Of a stretch of 42,104 nt of DNA, positions 1 to 7,845 are shown piece after piece. The notes beneath the pieces are model-generated. The model saw only the letters and a list, made by a program, of their open reading frames with translations. It was not told the origin of the DNA and searched no databases. The stretch is taken from contig DJIW01000095.1 of the NCBI GenBank assembly GCA_002433805.1, forward strand, positions 2,666-44,769. The letters run 5' to 3'. Position numbers and translations under genes: made by a program. The first letter of the stretch is position 1. Each line of letters starts with the position of its first letter. This DNA comes from Competibacteraceae bacterium UBA6584 (GTDB taxonomy: Bacteria > Pseudomonadota > Gammaproteobacteria > Competibacterales > Competibacteraceae).

Positions 1-64
1 CGCGGGCGATCTCCGGGTTTCGCGACGCCGCGCGACCGTGACACCCTTTCCGGCAAACGCCCCC

Positions 65-778
65 ATGAGCCTGAAAGCCTTTCGGATCGTTTCGAGCGCG
101 GGCCTGGCGCTGGTGGTCGCGTTCCTGGCAAGCCCCGAAAACGGTGGGGCCGCCGCGCCACCTCGCGCTCGGCCGCTGGCGGATTTCGCGCTGGCGGCCA
201 CCCCCGAACAACGCCAGTTTCTCAAGTATCTCGTCGGTTGCGCGCTACCCGCGCAAGAGGCGCTTTATGCGGACGCGAATGGCGAACGATTCACCTTTCC
301 AGGATCGCTGGGGCTGGCGCCCGCCTGGGTCGAGCGCGCGCTCACCGAAACCGAGCAACGCTGGGTTTCGGCCTGCATTCTCGCCCGCACCAACGCCTTC
401 GGCAAGACGCTGCCCGTGTCGATGCGAGCGCGGCCACCTACCCACGCCGCATTGGAGACCACCGCTCGAGAGCGCCGCCGCTACGCCCTTCCCGAGGGCG
501 GCTTTTTCGGCAATCTTTTCGCCGAACGACCGGTCGCCTACGCGTGCGACAGCGACCGAACCTCGACCCAACAGGCCGATCCGATTTTGACCGAGCGCGT
601 TTGCGCGACGCCGAGCGGCCGAAAAACAACCGGGGGCGATCCTCTGACCCGCTGCGGTTTCATTCATGTCGGCGCTTGCGGTGAAGCCTCCCGCTATAGG
701 GTGGATGGCGAGACTTACACCGAAGTGATTTTTACGTATCTCCGGCCCGCCCGACCTGATCGGAGACGCCACGAATAA
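65..778 (+). CDS. Cys-containing secreted hypothetical protein
   Basis: This 237-residue protein has no function I can name. A hydrophobic segment at residues 7-22, followed by an Ala-rich stretch (about 27-31), looks like a Sec signal peptide, so the protein is probably exported. The mature part has six Cys residues (for example in LVGC, VSAC, TRC and GAC), consistent with disulfides outside the cytoplasm. The central stretch around SACILARTNAFG resembles uncharacterised secreted proteins of other environmental bacteria; this is from memory. I chose the ATG at 65 because it puts the signal peptide directly at the N-terminus; a GTG at 38 in frame would add nine residues. Neither start has a clear Shine-Dalgarno. 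The next gene begins 16 bases after the stop, so the two may be co-transcribed. Confidence 0.6.
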   Translation: MSLKAFRIVSSAGLALVVAFLASPENGGAAAPPRARPLADFALAATPEQRQFLKYLVGCALPAQEALYADANGERFTFPGSLGLAPAWVERALTETEQRWVSACILARTNAFGKTLPVSMRARPPTHAALETTARERRRYALPEGGFFGNLFAERPVAYACDSDRTSTQQADPILTERVCATPSGRKTTGGDPLTRCGFIHVGACGEASRYRVDGETYTEVIFTYLRPARPDRRRHE

Positions 779-794
779 CACACGAGCGAAAGTC

Positions 795-1715
795 ATGCGG
801 AAACTAACAGTCAATGCGTTGCCTCTGGCAAGTGCTACAGGGGTGCTCGATACCGTGGCGGAAGCTCAATTTCTCGGCCCCCAACAAGCCAACCAACTCC
901 CGGCATCACCCGCCGATCATCGCATTCACTACGCTGGCGGCGCTTTTCAATTCGCCGATCTGCGCCTGCCCAAAGCTTCGGGCCGCCATCCCGTTGCCGT
1001 TGTCGTTCATGGCGGTTGCTGGATGTACCACCACGGTGACCTCACCGCTGACCTTCAAAGCACGGCGGCGCTCTCCTCGGCACTCACCAAACTCGGCATA
1101 GCGACGTGGAATGTCGAGTATCGTCAAATTGATATTCCGGGCGGCGGATGGCCGGGCACGTTTGAGGATGTCGCCAAGGCCGTCGATCACTTGCGCGTGC
1201 TGGCTAAATCCTATCCCCTCGATTTGGAGCGTGTCGTCATCATCGGGCATTCCGCGGGCGGACATCTCGGGACTTGGGCTGCCGCCCGACATCGGCTACC
1301 CGAACGCACCTCCTTCTCGTTTGAGAATCCATTGCGCGTCGCCGGCGTGGTCAATCTTGCGGGACCGGCGGATCTGGAAGCCTTTATCCCGATTCAGAAC
1401 TCATCTTGCGGTCAGGAGGCCATCATCACGCTGGTCGGAGGTTCGCCTTCCGAAGTGCCGGATCGGTACCAATTGGCTTCGCCGTCGAATCTTTTGCCCA
1501 CGGGAGTGAAGCAGATACTGATTTCCGGCGCGCAGGACACGATTGTCCCTCCGCAGTTGAGCCAGGAGTATGCGGACGAGGCGAACAAGGCCGGCGACGA
1601 TGTCACCTTTACCGCCGTGGAAAACGCAGCGCATTTCGAAGTCATCGCGCCCGGGTCTGAAGCCTGGTCCAAAGTTGAAGACGCTGTGCTTTCGATACTG
1701 AAATTGAAAAAGTGA
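795..1715 (+). CDS. alpha/beta hydrolase (BD-FAE / esterase-like)
   Basis: A 306-residue alpha/beta-hydrolase of the esterase/lipase group related to BD-FAE and kynurenine formamidase. Visible landmarks are the oxyanion-hole motif HGGCW (72-76), the nucleophile elbow GHSAGG with Ser153, the acid Asp248 in GAQDTIVP, and His270 in NAAHF; together they make a complete Ser-Asp-His triad. The N-terminus (residues 1-24) is mildly hydrophobic and ends in an AEA-like site, so export is possible but unclear. The substrate cannot be read from the sequence; a small ester or amide is the family expectation. It lies 16 bp behind the secreted hypothetical protein. Confidence 0.85.
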   Translation: MRKLTVNALPLASATGVLDTVAEAQFLGPQQANQLPASPADHRIHYAGGAFQFADLRLPKASGRHPVAVVVHGGCWMYHHGDLTADLQSTAALSSALTKLGIATWNVEYRQIDIPGGGWPGTFEDVAKAVDHLRVLAKSYPLDLERVVIIGHSAGGHLGTWAAARHRLPERTSFSFENPLRVAGVVNLAGPADLEAFIPIQNSSCGQEAIITLVGGSPSEVPDRYQLASPSNLLPTGVKQILISGAQDTIVPPQLSQEYADEANKAGDDVTFTAVENAAHFEVIAPGSEAWSKVEDAVLSILKLKK

Positions 1716-1830
1716 ACATCGAAGCGGCTTGGCCCGCGCCCGATATTGGCTGGGTCGGACGCTCGCTAACGCGCTCGCTCCCTCAGCTTTACGTCGAGCT
1801 CCAGACTCTCTATGAACGTAAGCGTTCACT

Positions 1831-2072
1831 CTAGACCGTTTGGATCGAGACGAACCCTTTGCCACACAACTGGCTGACGGTGATGTTCTTTACCGCACAC
1901 CGAGCGCGTCCCGGCTGGTGCGCTGGCGCAGCCAAACCAGCTCGGGCAGGAACAGGCGGCTATTGCCTTGGTCGAGCTTGATCTGCTTTGGGCCGGGATA
2001 GCGAAAGCTGTCGGACCGGCCTTTCTTCTTGAGACTCGGGAAACCGGCCCGCGTGGCGAAAAAACTAACCAT
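1831..2072 (-). pseudogene. TnpB (IS200/IS605 OrfB) remnant, frameshifted
   Basis: Fragment of a TnpB-type transposon protein, the RNA-guided nuclease family carried by IS200/IS605 elements. From 2072 downward the frame reads FFATRAGFPSLKKKGRSDSF, then SFRYPGPKQIKLDQGNSR and LVWLRQRTSRDALG, which match the conserved N-terminal beta-barrel part of TnpB. Near 1890 the frame ends in a stop, but a one-base shift continues the homology as KNITVSQLCGKGFVSIQT, ending at a TAG at 1831-1833. Only about 80 of the usual ~400 residues remain; there is no RuvC part and no element end, so it is dead. The rest of the 1716-2326 gap shows no other gene. Confidence 0.75.
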
Positions 2073-2102
2073 TTAGCTTGACCATCTTGACAGATTTGTC
2101 CA

Positions 2103-2123
2103 GACGGTCAGAACCGGACCGTC
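2103..2123. repeat. inverted repeat upstream of the TIGR03118 gene
   Basis: GACGGTC (2103-2109) and GACCGTC (2117-2123) form perfect 7-bp arms around a 7-nt loop. It sits about 200 bp upstream of the next start codon. It could be an operator or a small hairpin; nothing else in 2073-2326 supports a choice. Confidence 0.3.
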
Positions 2124-2326
2124 ACCAATTTTCATGCTCCATACCGGAATAAATGTGCCTCGAACGGTGTTTAGCAATGTGAGAGCCAAACGAGCGGACG
2201 GATTCAAGCCCGATTGCCGGGAGTCGCCAAGGCGTTGGCGCGAGTTCCGCCGACCTCTCAACAAGCGGTCGCCAACAGCCTTGCGGCGGCGACTAGGCTT
2301 TTTCCACCGACTCACGGAGAATCCTT

Positions 2327-3502
2327 ATGTTAAGTAGAACGTTAAGCCTCGCGATGCTGGCGCTGACCTTGGGAATGGCCTCATCCGCTCGGGCGGATAC
2401 AAGCGTTTACGAGCAGAAGAATTTGGTGTCCGACCGAGCGGGCACCGCCGCCAACACCGATCCCAATCTCGTCAACGCCTGGGGGATCGCCTTCAATCCC
2501 AACGCTCTGGTTTGGGTGGCCAACGCCGGAACCGGCACGTCCACCCTTTACGACGGTGCGGGAACCGCTTCGACCTTGATTGTTACCGTCCCTGACGGCA
2601 ATCCGACCGGAATTGTCTTCAATGGCTCCAATGACTTCGTCAGCGGCGGCAACCCCAGCCGCTTCATCTTCGCGACCGAAAGCGGCACCCTAGCGGCCTG
2701 GGCGCCTGCTCCTTCCTCCCCGCCGCCCACCATCGCTGTCACCGTCCGCGACAATTCGACGAGTGGCGCGATTTACAAAGGTCTTGCTCTCGCCGCAAAC
2801 GGCGCTGGCCATTTCCTCTACGCCACGGATTTTCACAACAACAGAATCGATGTCTTCGACAAGGATTTCAAACCCGTCACGCTTTCGGGGTCTTTCAGCG
2901 ACCCGAGCCTACCCCCTGGTTTCGCTCCCTTCGGCATCCAGAACCTCAACGGTGATCTTTATGTAACCTACGCTCAACAAGATCCAAACCGGGAAGACGA
3001 TGTGGCGGGTCGCGGCCTCGGTTTCATCAACGTCTTCGACGCCGACGGCCATTTCGTCCGCCGCTTTGCTTCACGCGGCAATCTCAACGCACCTTGGGGG
3101 ATGGCGCTGGCGCCCGCCAGCTTTGGTTCGTTTGGCAATCGTTTGCTGGTCGGCAACTTCGGAGATGGGGCCATCAACGCTTATGAGCTCAACACCGGCA
3201 AGTTTCGCGGCCAACTCCAGCGCGCCAACCGTCAGCCCATCCGGATCGACGGTCTCTGGGGCTTGAGTTTCGGCAACGGCGTTTCCAATCAACCGACCAA
3301 CAGCCTGTTTTTTACCGCCGGACCCGACGGCGAAAGTCACGGTCTCTACGGCCGGATCGACGCGGTTGCCGCCAATGGCGGAAACGATGACTCTCCTAAA
3401 GGCGGCGGTGATGGCACCGACGGTTCCGATGACAGCAGCCCGAAGGGTGGCGCCGATGATTCGGGTAACGGCGGACATGACGGGCCAGGAGCTTACCGCT
3501 AG
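2327..3502 (+). CDS. TIGR03118 family secreted protein
   Basis: A 391-residue exported protein of the uncharacterised TIGR03118 family. Residues 1-23 form a classical signal peptide ending in ARA before Asp24. The mature N-terminus carries the family signature: NLVSDRAGTAANTDPNLVNA and WGIAFNPNA, followed by GTSTLYDG and PDGNPTGIVFN. Repeated Gly/Asn-Pro strands suggest a beta-propeller-like fold. The last 45 residues are a low-complexity Asp/Gly/Ser tail with two copies of SPKGG, not a PEP-CTERM anchor. The start is well placed: GGAG lies seven bases before the ATG. The biological role is unknown. A DUF3455 lipoprotein gene follows 56 bp downstream on the same strand, so both may act in the envelope. 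Confidence 0.82.
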   Translation: MLSRTLSLAMLALTLGMASSARADTSVYEQKNLVSDRAGTAANTDPNLVNAWGIAFNPNALVWVANAGTGTSTLYDGAGTASTLIVTVPDGNPTGIVFNGSNDFVSGGNPSRFIFATESGTLAAWAPAPSSPPPTIAVTVRDNSTSGAIYKGLALAANGAGHFLYATDFHNNRIDVFDKDFKPVTLSGSFSDPSLPPGFAPFGIQNLNGDLYVTYAQQDPNREDDVAGRGLGFINVFDADGHFVRRFASRGNLNAPWGMALAPASFGSFGNRLLVGNFGDGAINAYELNTGKFRGQLQRANRQPIRIDGLWGLSFGNGVSNQPTNSLFFTAGPDGESHGLYGRIDAVAANGGNDDSPKGGGDGTDGSDDSSPKGGADDSGNGGHDGPGAYR

Positions 3503-3558
3503 TCACTCGTAGTGCCGACCGGCATTAGTGGGTTCATGAATTAAAGGAAATCAATACG

Positions 3559-4143
3559 ATGAAACTTTCAAAGCCTCAATTTCGGCTTGAAAATCCAATC
3601 CGAAATTCGTCTTGCGGCATCGCCGTGTTCTATTCGCTTATCGCCCTGCTCGCGGCCGGCTGCGCGTCGAGTTCCCTCGCGCCGCCGGAGGTGCCCGCGA
3701 CCCTTCGGCCGCCTCAAGATCAGTCGCTATTTCTGGAGGCCCGAGCGACGGGCGTACAAATCTACGAGTGCGCGGCCAAGCCCGGAGATCCCTCGGGCTT
3801 CGCGTGGGTCTTTAAAGCGCCGGAGGCCGCGCTGGCGGACCGCTGGGGCCGTCCCATCGGCAAGCATTACGCCGGGCCGACCTGGGAATCCAGCGACGGG
3901 AGCACCGTGGTCGGCGAGCTTGCATCGCGCGATCCCGGCCCGGAGCCTTCCGCCATTCCCTGGCTGCTCTTGACCGCTAAATCGACCTCGGGCGCGGGTG
4001 ATCTCGCCGGCACCCGGAGCATTCAGCGGGTCCATACCACGGGCGGCGTCGCACCCGCTCAGCCATGCGCTTCACGTAACGCAAAGCAGACCGTGCGAGT
4101 GCCCTACACGGCCACTTACTACTTTTATCGCGCGATGTCCTAA
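3559..4143 (+). CDS. DUF3455 family lipoprotein
   Basis: A 194-residue predicted lipoprotein of the DUF3455 family. The N-terminus has a hydrophobic stretch ending in the lipobox LLAAGC with Cys35, so it is probably lipidated and anchored in the envelope. The family core is visible: PPQDQSLFLEARATGVQIYE, then GSTVVGELAS, and near the C-terminus VPYTATYYFYR. The role of DUF3455 is not known. AAGGAAA lies about eight bases before the ATG and supports this start. It follows the TIGR03118 gene and is likely in the same transcript. Confidence 0.82.
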   Translation: MKLSKPQFRLENPIRNSSCGIAVFYSLIALLAAGCASSSLAPPEVPATLRPPQDQSLFLEARATGVQIYECAAKPGDPSGFAWVFKAPEAALADRWGRPIGKHYAGPTWESSDGSTVVGELASRDPGPEPSAIPWLLLTAKSTSGAGDLAGTRSIQRVHTTGGVAPAQPCASRNAKQTVRVPYTATYYFYRAMS

Positions 4144-4292
4144 GCGAATCGCACCTTCGGCCAACTGTATTGAACGGCCGTCTTGCGCTTTTTCTAGGCG
4201 CGGTCCACGGCTTCAGGAATAAAGCCCGAGTGCTCCAATAGGATTTTGGCAAAACATTTGCTAGAGGGAACAAGCAACGGTGTTTCAAGGAA

Positions 4293-4354
4293 TGCGAGCC
4301 ATCCTGATCGAAACAGGATATCGGGTGAACATCCGCTTCGCTTGATGGCTCGCA
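4293..4354. repeat. long inverted repeat with inner hairpin
   Basis: TGCGAGCCATC (4293-4303) and GATGGCTCGCA (4344-4354) are perfect 11-bp arms. Inside lies a second small stem, CCTG/CAGG, and a GGAT/ATCC pair, so the transcript could fold into a branched structure. It occupies the otherwise gene-free 4144-4453 gap, about 100 bp before the small ORF and metalloprotease pair. It could be a leader RNA, a terminator for the DUF3455 gene, or the remains of a small mobile element. No T-run follows it directly. I see no gene in the rest of the gap. Confidence 0.5.
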
Positions 4355-4453
4355 ATTGATGACTGGCTGATTAGCTTATAGAGAAAACCACATGCCCGGT
4401 CCATTCAGTATTCCATCCACGAGCGCCCGCCATAACCCAGTGATCGCTCTCCA

Positions 4454-4612
4454 ATGCAGAAAATCCGCTATGACCTCCTGCCCGTGGAATTTCGACTGCA
4501 TGATGGCTATCACCTTCTGGTCAATCCCAACTGGCAGCGCCATCGGGCAACGACAACGTTGCCAGCGGGGGCAACGCCGGTTATGCCATTGACCATGGGA
4601 GAATCGGTATGA
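4454..4612 (+). CDS. small ORF coupled to metalloprotease gene
   Basis: A 52-residue reading frame that I do not recognise. It reads MQKIRYDLLPVEFRLHDGYH at the N-terminus and ends GESV. The reason for calling it is its end: its TGA overlaps the ATG of the downstream metalloprotease gene in a four-base ATGA (4609-4612), the pattern used for translational coupling. It has no signal peptide or membrane segment, and no good Shine-Dalgarno precedes its ATG. It could be a small partner or chaperone of the protease, or the degraded end of a longer gene. Confidence 0.45.
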   Translation: MQKIRYDLLPVEFRLHDGYHLLVNPNWQRHRATTTLPAGATPVMPLTMGESV

Positions 4613-5691
4613 GCTGGGACTACGGCCAATGCGTCGACTACGTGAAGCGGAATGCGCCAGCGGCCTCTCGGCCCGCTTTGCTGATGCCGGCCGTGCGCGC
4701 CTATAGTTCAAAATTTCCCAATATTTCCATCCTTTATTATTCCATGCCCGATTGGCTGGCCATTTTCGAGCTAGGACCGCGCTATATCGGCCAAAAAAAG
4801 TTCGAGGGCATCGCCCATCAGTACAAGTTCGTCGCGCAAACCTACCACGGCAAGGTCTCCAAGCTGCTAGACGGCATCGCCGGATTTGGGTCCGGCATGG
4901 CCTTGCTGCAAGAGATCGCCGCCGCGGGCTCTCATTCGCTCCGCATCATGCCGCATTGGCATTGGAAACAAGCCCTTCTAGCAGGCCCGCGCAACTCCTC
5001 GCCACGACCGGTTCGCGTCGGTGAGAAACTTGCGGAGGTGGTCAATGGGACATTCCCCAATACGGCGGCCGCCTACGCCAAGGGCGCGCGGATTCTCGAC
5101 GATTCCCGCAGACCCACCAGCCAAACCGGCACCGGCAAAGGATCGGATGTCGTCCTGTTCTATTCACCCGAAGATTGGGAGTACAAGATCAGCACCGAAG
5201 GCCCGGGATTCGAGCCGGATGAAGTGCTGTTCCACGAACTGGTTCATGTGACCCGTGACCTTCGCGGTTTCCATACCGGACTCCCCGTGGATGGCGATTT
5301 CGGCAACGAGGAAGAATATCTGGCGACGACCCTCGCCAATTTATATTTATCGGAGAAGGGGAAGCCCTTGCGTGGCGCCTACAATGAGCCATCGGAACGC
5401 GGGCGCACCCGCGAAATCAAGGCGGGCGGGCGGACGATATTCTGGGTGATCGACCCACCGCCGAAAGGTTGGGCCGTCATGCGGGACCCGGACCACTGGT
5501 ACGACGCACCCGGCCCGGTCAGCCTGTCGCCCGATACGCTGATCCAACGTTTCCGCGACACCCAAAAAGACTTTTATCTGACGTTGAGCCGGTTGCCGGA
5601 CGGCAAACCCCAGTTCAATCCGGTCAAGGAACACGCCAAGCGTCGCGCGCAAGGTCAAAAGCCGGCGCGCCAACAGCAGCCGATCCGTTAG
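4609..5691 (+). CDS. HELVH zinc metalloprotease, M91 (NleD)-like
   Basis: A 360-residue protein whose C-terminal half carries a zinc-protease signature: HELVH at 209-213, with a possible third ligand in NEEE (233-236). The context VVLFYSPEDWEY...EVLFHELVH...NEEEYLATTLANLYL resembles peptidase family M91, the group of the type III effector NleD and of toxin domains in polymorphic toxins; the assignment is from motif memory. Residues 1-150 are unrecognised and have no signal peptide, so the protein is cytoplasmic or secreted by a specialised machine. The C-terminus is basic and Gln-rich. GGGAG lies about seven bases before the ATG, which overlaps the end of the small upstream ORF. No secretion genes or obvious immunity gene are adjacent. 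Confidence 0.65.
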   Translation: MSWDYGQCVDYVKRNAPAASRPALLMPAVRAYSSKFPNISILYYSMPDWLAIFELGPRYIGQKKFEGIAHQYKFVAQTYHGKVSKLLDGIAGFGSGMALLQEIAAAGSHSLRIMPHWHWKQALLAGPRNSSPRPVRVGEKLAEVVNGTFPNTAAAYAKGARILDDSRRPTSQTGTGKGSDVVLFYSPEDWEYKISTEGPGFEPDEVLFHELVHVTRDLRGFHTGLPVDGDFGNEEEYLATTLANLYLSEKGKPLRGAYNEPSERGRTREIKAGGRTIFWVIDPPPKGWAVMRDPDHWYDAPGPVSLSPDTLIQRFRDTQKDFYLTLSRLPDGKPQFNPVKEHAKRRAQGQKPARQQQPIR

Positions 5692-5810
5692 GGAAGGGTC
5701 CGCGCGCTTTGAGCGCGGCCACCCGCGAACGGGGGTGAAAACGCGCGCACCAGGCCGCCCGAGCGGGAATGGTGAGTGGGTCGAGCGTGCGTGGCGCGGT
5801 AAAAAGGTGA

Positions 5811-5904
5811 CGGAAGGACGTGGGAGTCGAACCCACCAAGGACCGCCTGACGGCCCCCACCGGATTTGAAGTCCGGCCGCCTCACCGGATGACGCCGCCC
5901 TTCC
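5811..5904 (-). tRNA. selC: tRNA-Sec (anticodon UCA)
   Basis: Selenocysteine tRNA, 94 nt. The complement strand shows the 8-bp acceptor stem (GGAAGGGC against GUCCUUCC), the anticodon stem CCGGA/UCCGG with loop containing UCA (complement of 5867-5869), a long variable arm, and the T arm GTGGG-TTCGACT-CCCAC. The long variable arm and extended acceptor stem are the hallmarks of selC and match the E. coli sequence closely. CCA is not encoded. It starts 12 nt after the selB stop on the same strand, so it may be transcribed with selB; a TTTTT run (5805-5801) follows the 3' end. Confidence 0.95.
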
Positions 5905-5916
5905 ACGGAGGCCGGC

Positions 5917-7845
5917 TTAGGATCGCGATTCTTCCAAGCCGAGCAGAGTATCGTGGAAGATACGATGCCCGTCGCCTACTCGGTGAGAGTAGCCAAGGCG
6001 GTCGAAGAATTCCAGGATGTGAATTGCGACCTTGCGCCCGCCGCCGATCCGGTCGCGAAACTTCGCCGCGCAAGCTTCACCGTCGCGTCCGGCGAGATCG
6101 ATCAGAATCAGGGCAAGATCGGTGACGGCGTCGCGGGTGAAAAAGTGATCGTGCGCGACCTGAAACACGTCTCCCATGCCGGTCAATTGCTTGAGCAAGC
6201 GCCGCACCCGATCTTCCGGCAAATCGAGCCGGCGGGCGATGTCGCGCACCCTGGGCGGGCTGAAGGGTTGAGCGCGCAACAGTGGGGCGATTCGCTCGTG
6301 CCAGAGCGTTTCGTCATCGGGCGACAGCCGGATGTGATGATCCGGCAAATGCATCCACGGGCCGGTGCGGACCAGTTGTCCCCGCGCCGTCAGTTCGTCT
6401 AGCAAGGCGGCGAAGACCGGGCGGCTAAGGGCGGGTGCGGCGATGCGGCGCAGGCGCTCGCGGTCGGGGCCCAAACGTTCGGGGAACCGCGCGTGTTCGT
6501 CGGCGAGTGCGGCGAGCACGCGCTCACGCAGCGTCTTCCAACGGTCGGGTGCGAGCAGCACCGGACCGTTGGGGCCGGGCGCGACCACCGCCTCCGGCAA
6601 CGCCGCCAGCGCGGCTTCCTGGGTCGGTTCCAGATTCCATTGCCGGCTCAACAGGCCGAGGTCGAGCCCGGATTCGGTCGCGCCCAGCGCCGCGCGGACT
6701 GCCTCCAGCGGGTCCGGATGGGCGAAAGCCCGCAGCAGCGCCAAGCGTTGCGGCTTGCGCCGGCCGCGCGCCGGCGGGGCAATATCGAGCACCCAACCGC
6801 CGCCCAAGGTTCGTTGCGCCGACTGATCGCGCACGATGAAGCGGTCGCCGCGCAACGCGGCCAGCGGTTGATCGAGCACCAGTTGCGCCAAGCCGGTCGC
6901 GCCGGGCGCGATGGCGTCGCCTTCCAACACCGCCAGACGGCCGGTGGTGTCGGATGCCCCCAGATGGCAATGCACCGGCAACCAGTGTCGCAGCGGCTGC
7001 GCTTCGGCCGCCAGCACCCGCAATTCCACATCGAGCCGCGAGCTGGGAAAGTGCAAGGCCGGGTCCAACAGCCAGTCGCCGCGATGGAGATCCTGCCGGC
7101 GCACCTCCGCGCCCGCGAGGTTGAGCGCGCAACGTTGGCCGGCCGCGCCGCTCTCCGCCGGCTGATTTTGGGCGTGGACGGCGCGCACTCGCGCTTCCCG
7201 ACCCAGAGGCGAAATCAGCAGCCGGTCGCCGGCGCGCACCGAACCGCTGTAGGCGGTGCCGGTGACGATGGTGCCGATGCCGGTCAGGGTGAAGCTGCGG
7301 TCCACCGCCAGCCGGAAGCGCGCGCCGCTGGCGCGCGGGGTGCGCTGGCGCGCGATCTGGTGCAGGAAGCGGCGGAGTTCGCTGACGCCCTCGCCGGTCA
7401 GCGCGCTGACGGGGAACATCGGACTTCCGGCCAAGCCGGTGCCGGCCAGGAGCGACCGGAGCGCGACGGCGGCGTGCTCGGTGCGTTCCGCCGATACCCG
7501 GTCGATTTTGGTCAGCGCCACCGCGCCGCGCGTAAGGCCCAGCAAATCGAGCACTTGGACATGTTCGCGGGTTTGCGGCATGGGGCCGTCGTCGGCGGCC
7601 ACCACCAGCAACACAAAATCGATGCCGGTCGCGCCGGCGATCATGGTGTGCACCAAGCGTTCGTGGCCGGGCACATCCACGAAACCGAGGATTTCACCGG
7701 ACTCGGTCGGCTGGTAGGCGTAGCCGAGTTCGATGGTGATGCCGCGCGCTTTTTCCTCCGGCAAACGGTCGGTGTCCACGCCGGTCAGCGCGCGCACCAG
7801 GGCGGTTTTGCCGTGGTCGATATGGCCGGCGGTGCCGACGATCAT
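5917..7845 (-). CDS. selB: selenocysteine-specific elongation factor SelB
   Basis: SelB delivers Sec-tRNA to UGA codons marked by a SECIS hairpin. The 642-residue protein (E. coli 614) shows all GTPase motifs: GHIDHGKT (7-14), RGITIE (34-39), DVPGH (57-61) and TKID (112-115). The C-terminal third contains the winged-helix repeats that bind SECIS RNA (for example RVRDIARRLDLPEDRVRRLL). The start at 7845 was chosen because MIVGTAGHIDHGKT is the usual N-terminus and because this ATG overlaps the selA stop as ATGA; the frame stays open upstream inside selA but that part is antisense-like noise. The gene lies between selA and selC, and the selenoprotein target fdoG is upstream in the same block. 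Confidence 0.97.
   Translation of the reverse strand: MIVGTAGHIDHGKTALVRALTGVDTDRLPEEKARGITIELGYAYQPTESGEILGFVDVPGHERLVHTMIAGATGIDFVLLVVAADDGPMPQTREHVQVLDLLGLTRGAVALTKIDRVSAERTEHAAVALRSLLAGTGLAGSPMFPVSALTGEGVSELRRFLHQIARQRTPRASGARFRLAVDRSFTLTGIGTIVTGTAYSGSVRAGDRLLISPLGREARVRAVHAQNQPAESGAAGQRCALNLAGAEVRRQDLHRGDWLLDPALHFPSSRLDVELRVLAAEAQPLRHWLPVHCHLGASDTTGRLAVLEGDAIAPGATGLAQLVLDQPLAALRGDRFIVRDQSAQRTLGGGWVLDIAPPARGRRKPQRLALLRAFAHPDPLEAVRAALGATESGLDLGLLSRQWNLEPTQEAALAALPEAVVAPGPNGPVLLAPDRWKTLRERVLAALADEHARFPERLGPDRERLRRIAAPALSRPVFAALLDELTARGQLVRTGPWMHLPDHHIRLSPDDETLWHERIAPLLRAQPFSPPRVRDIARRLDLPEDRVRRLLKQLTGMGDVFQVAHDHFFTRDAVTDLALILIDLAGRDGEACAAKFRDRIGGGRKVAIHILEFFDRLGYSHRVGDGHRIFHDTLLGLEESRS

Noticed and set aside
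4392..4592. 66-codon frame overlapping the small ORF before the metalloprotease
   Set aside because: It shares the region with the frame that is coupled by ATGA to the protease; it has no such link and no Shine-Dalgarno.
5692..5810. Separate gene between the metalloprotease and tRNA-Sec
   Set aside because: Only short frames are present, overlapping the tRNA or the protease end, without start signals.
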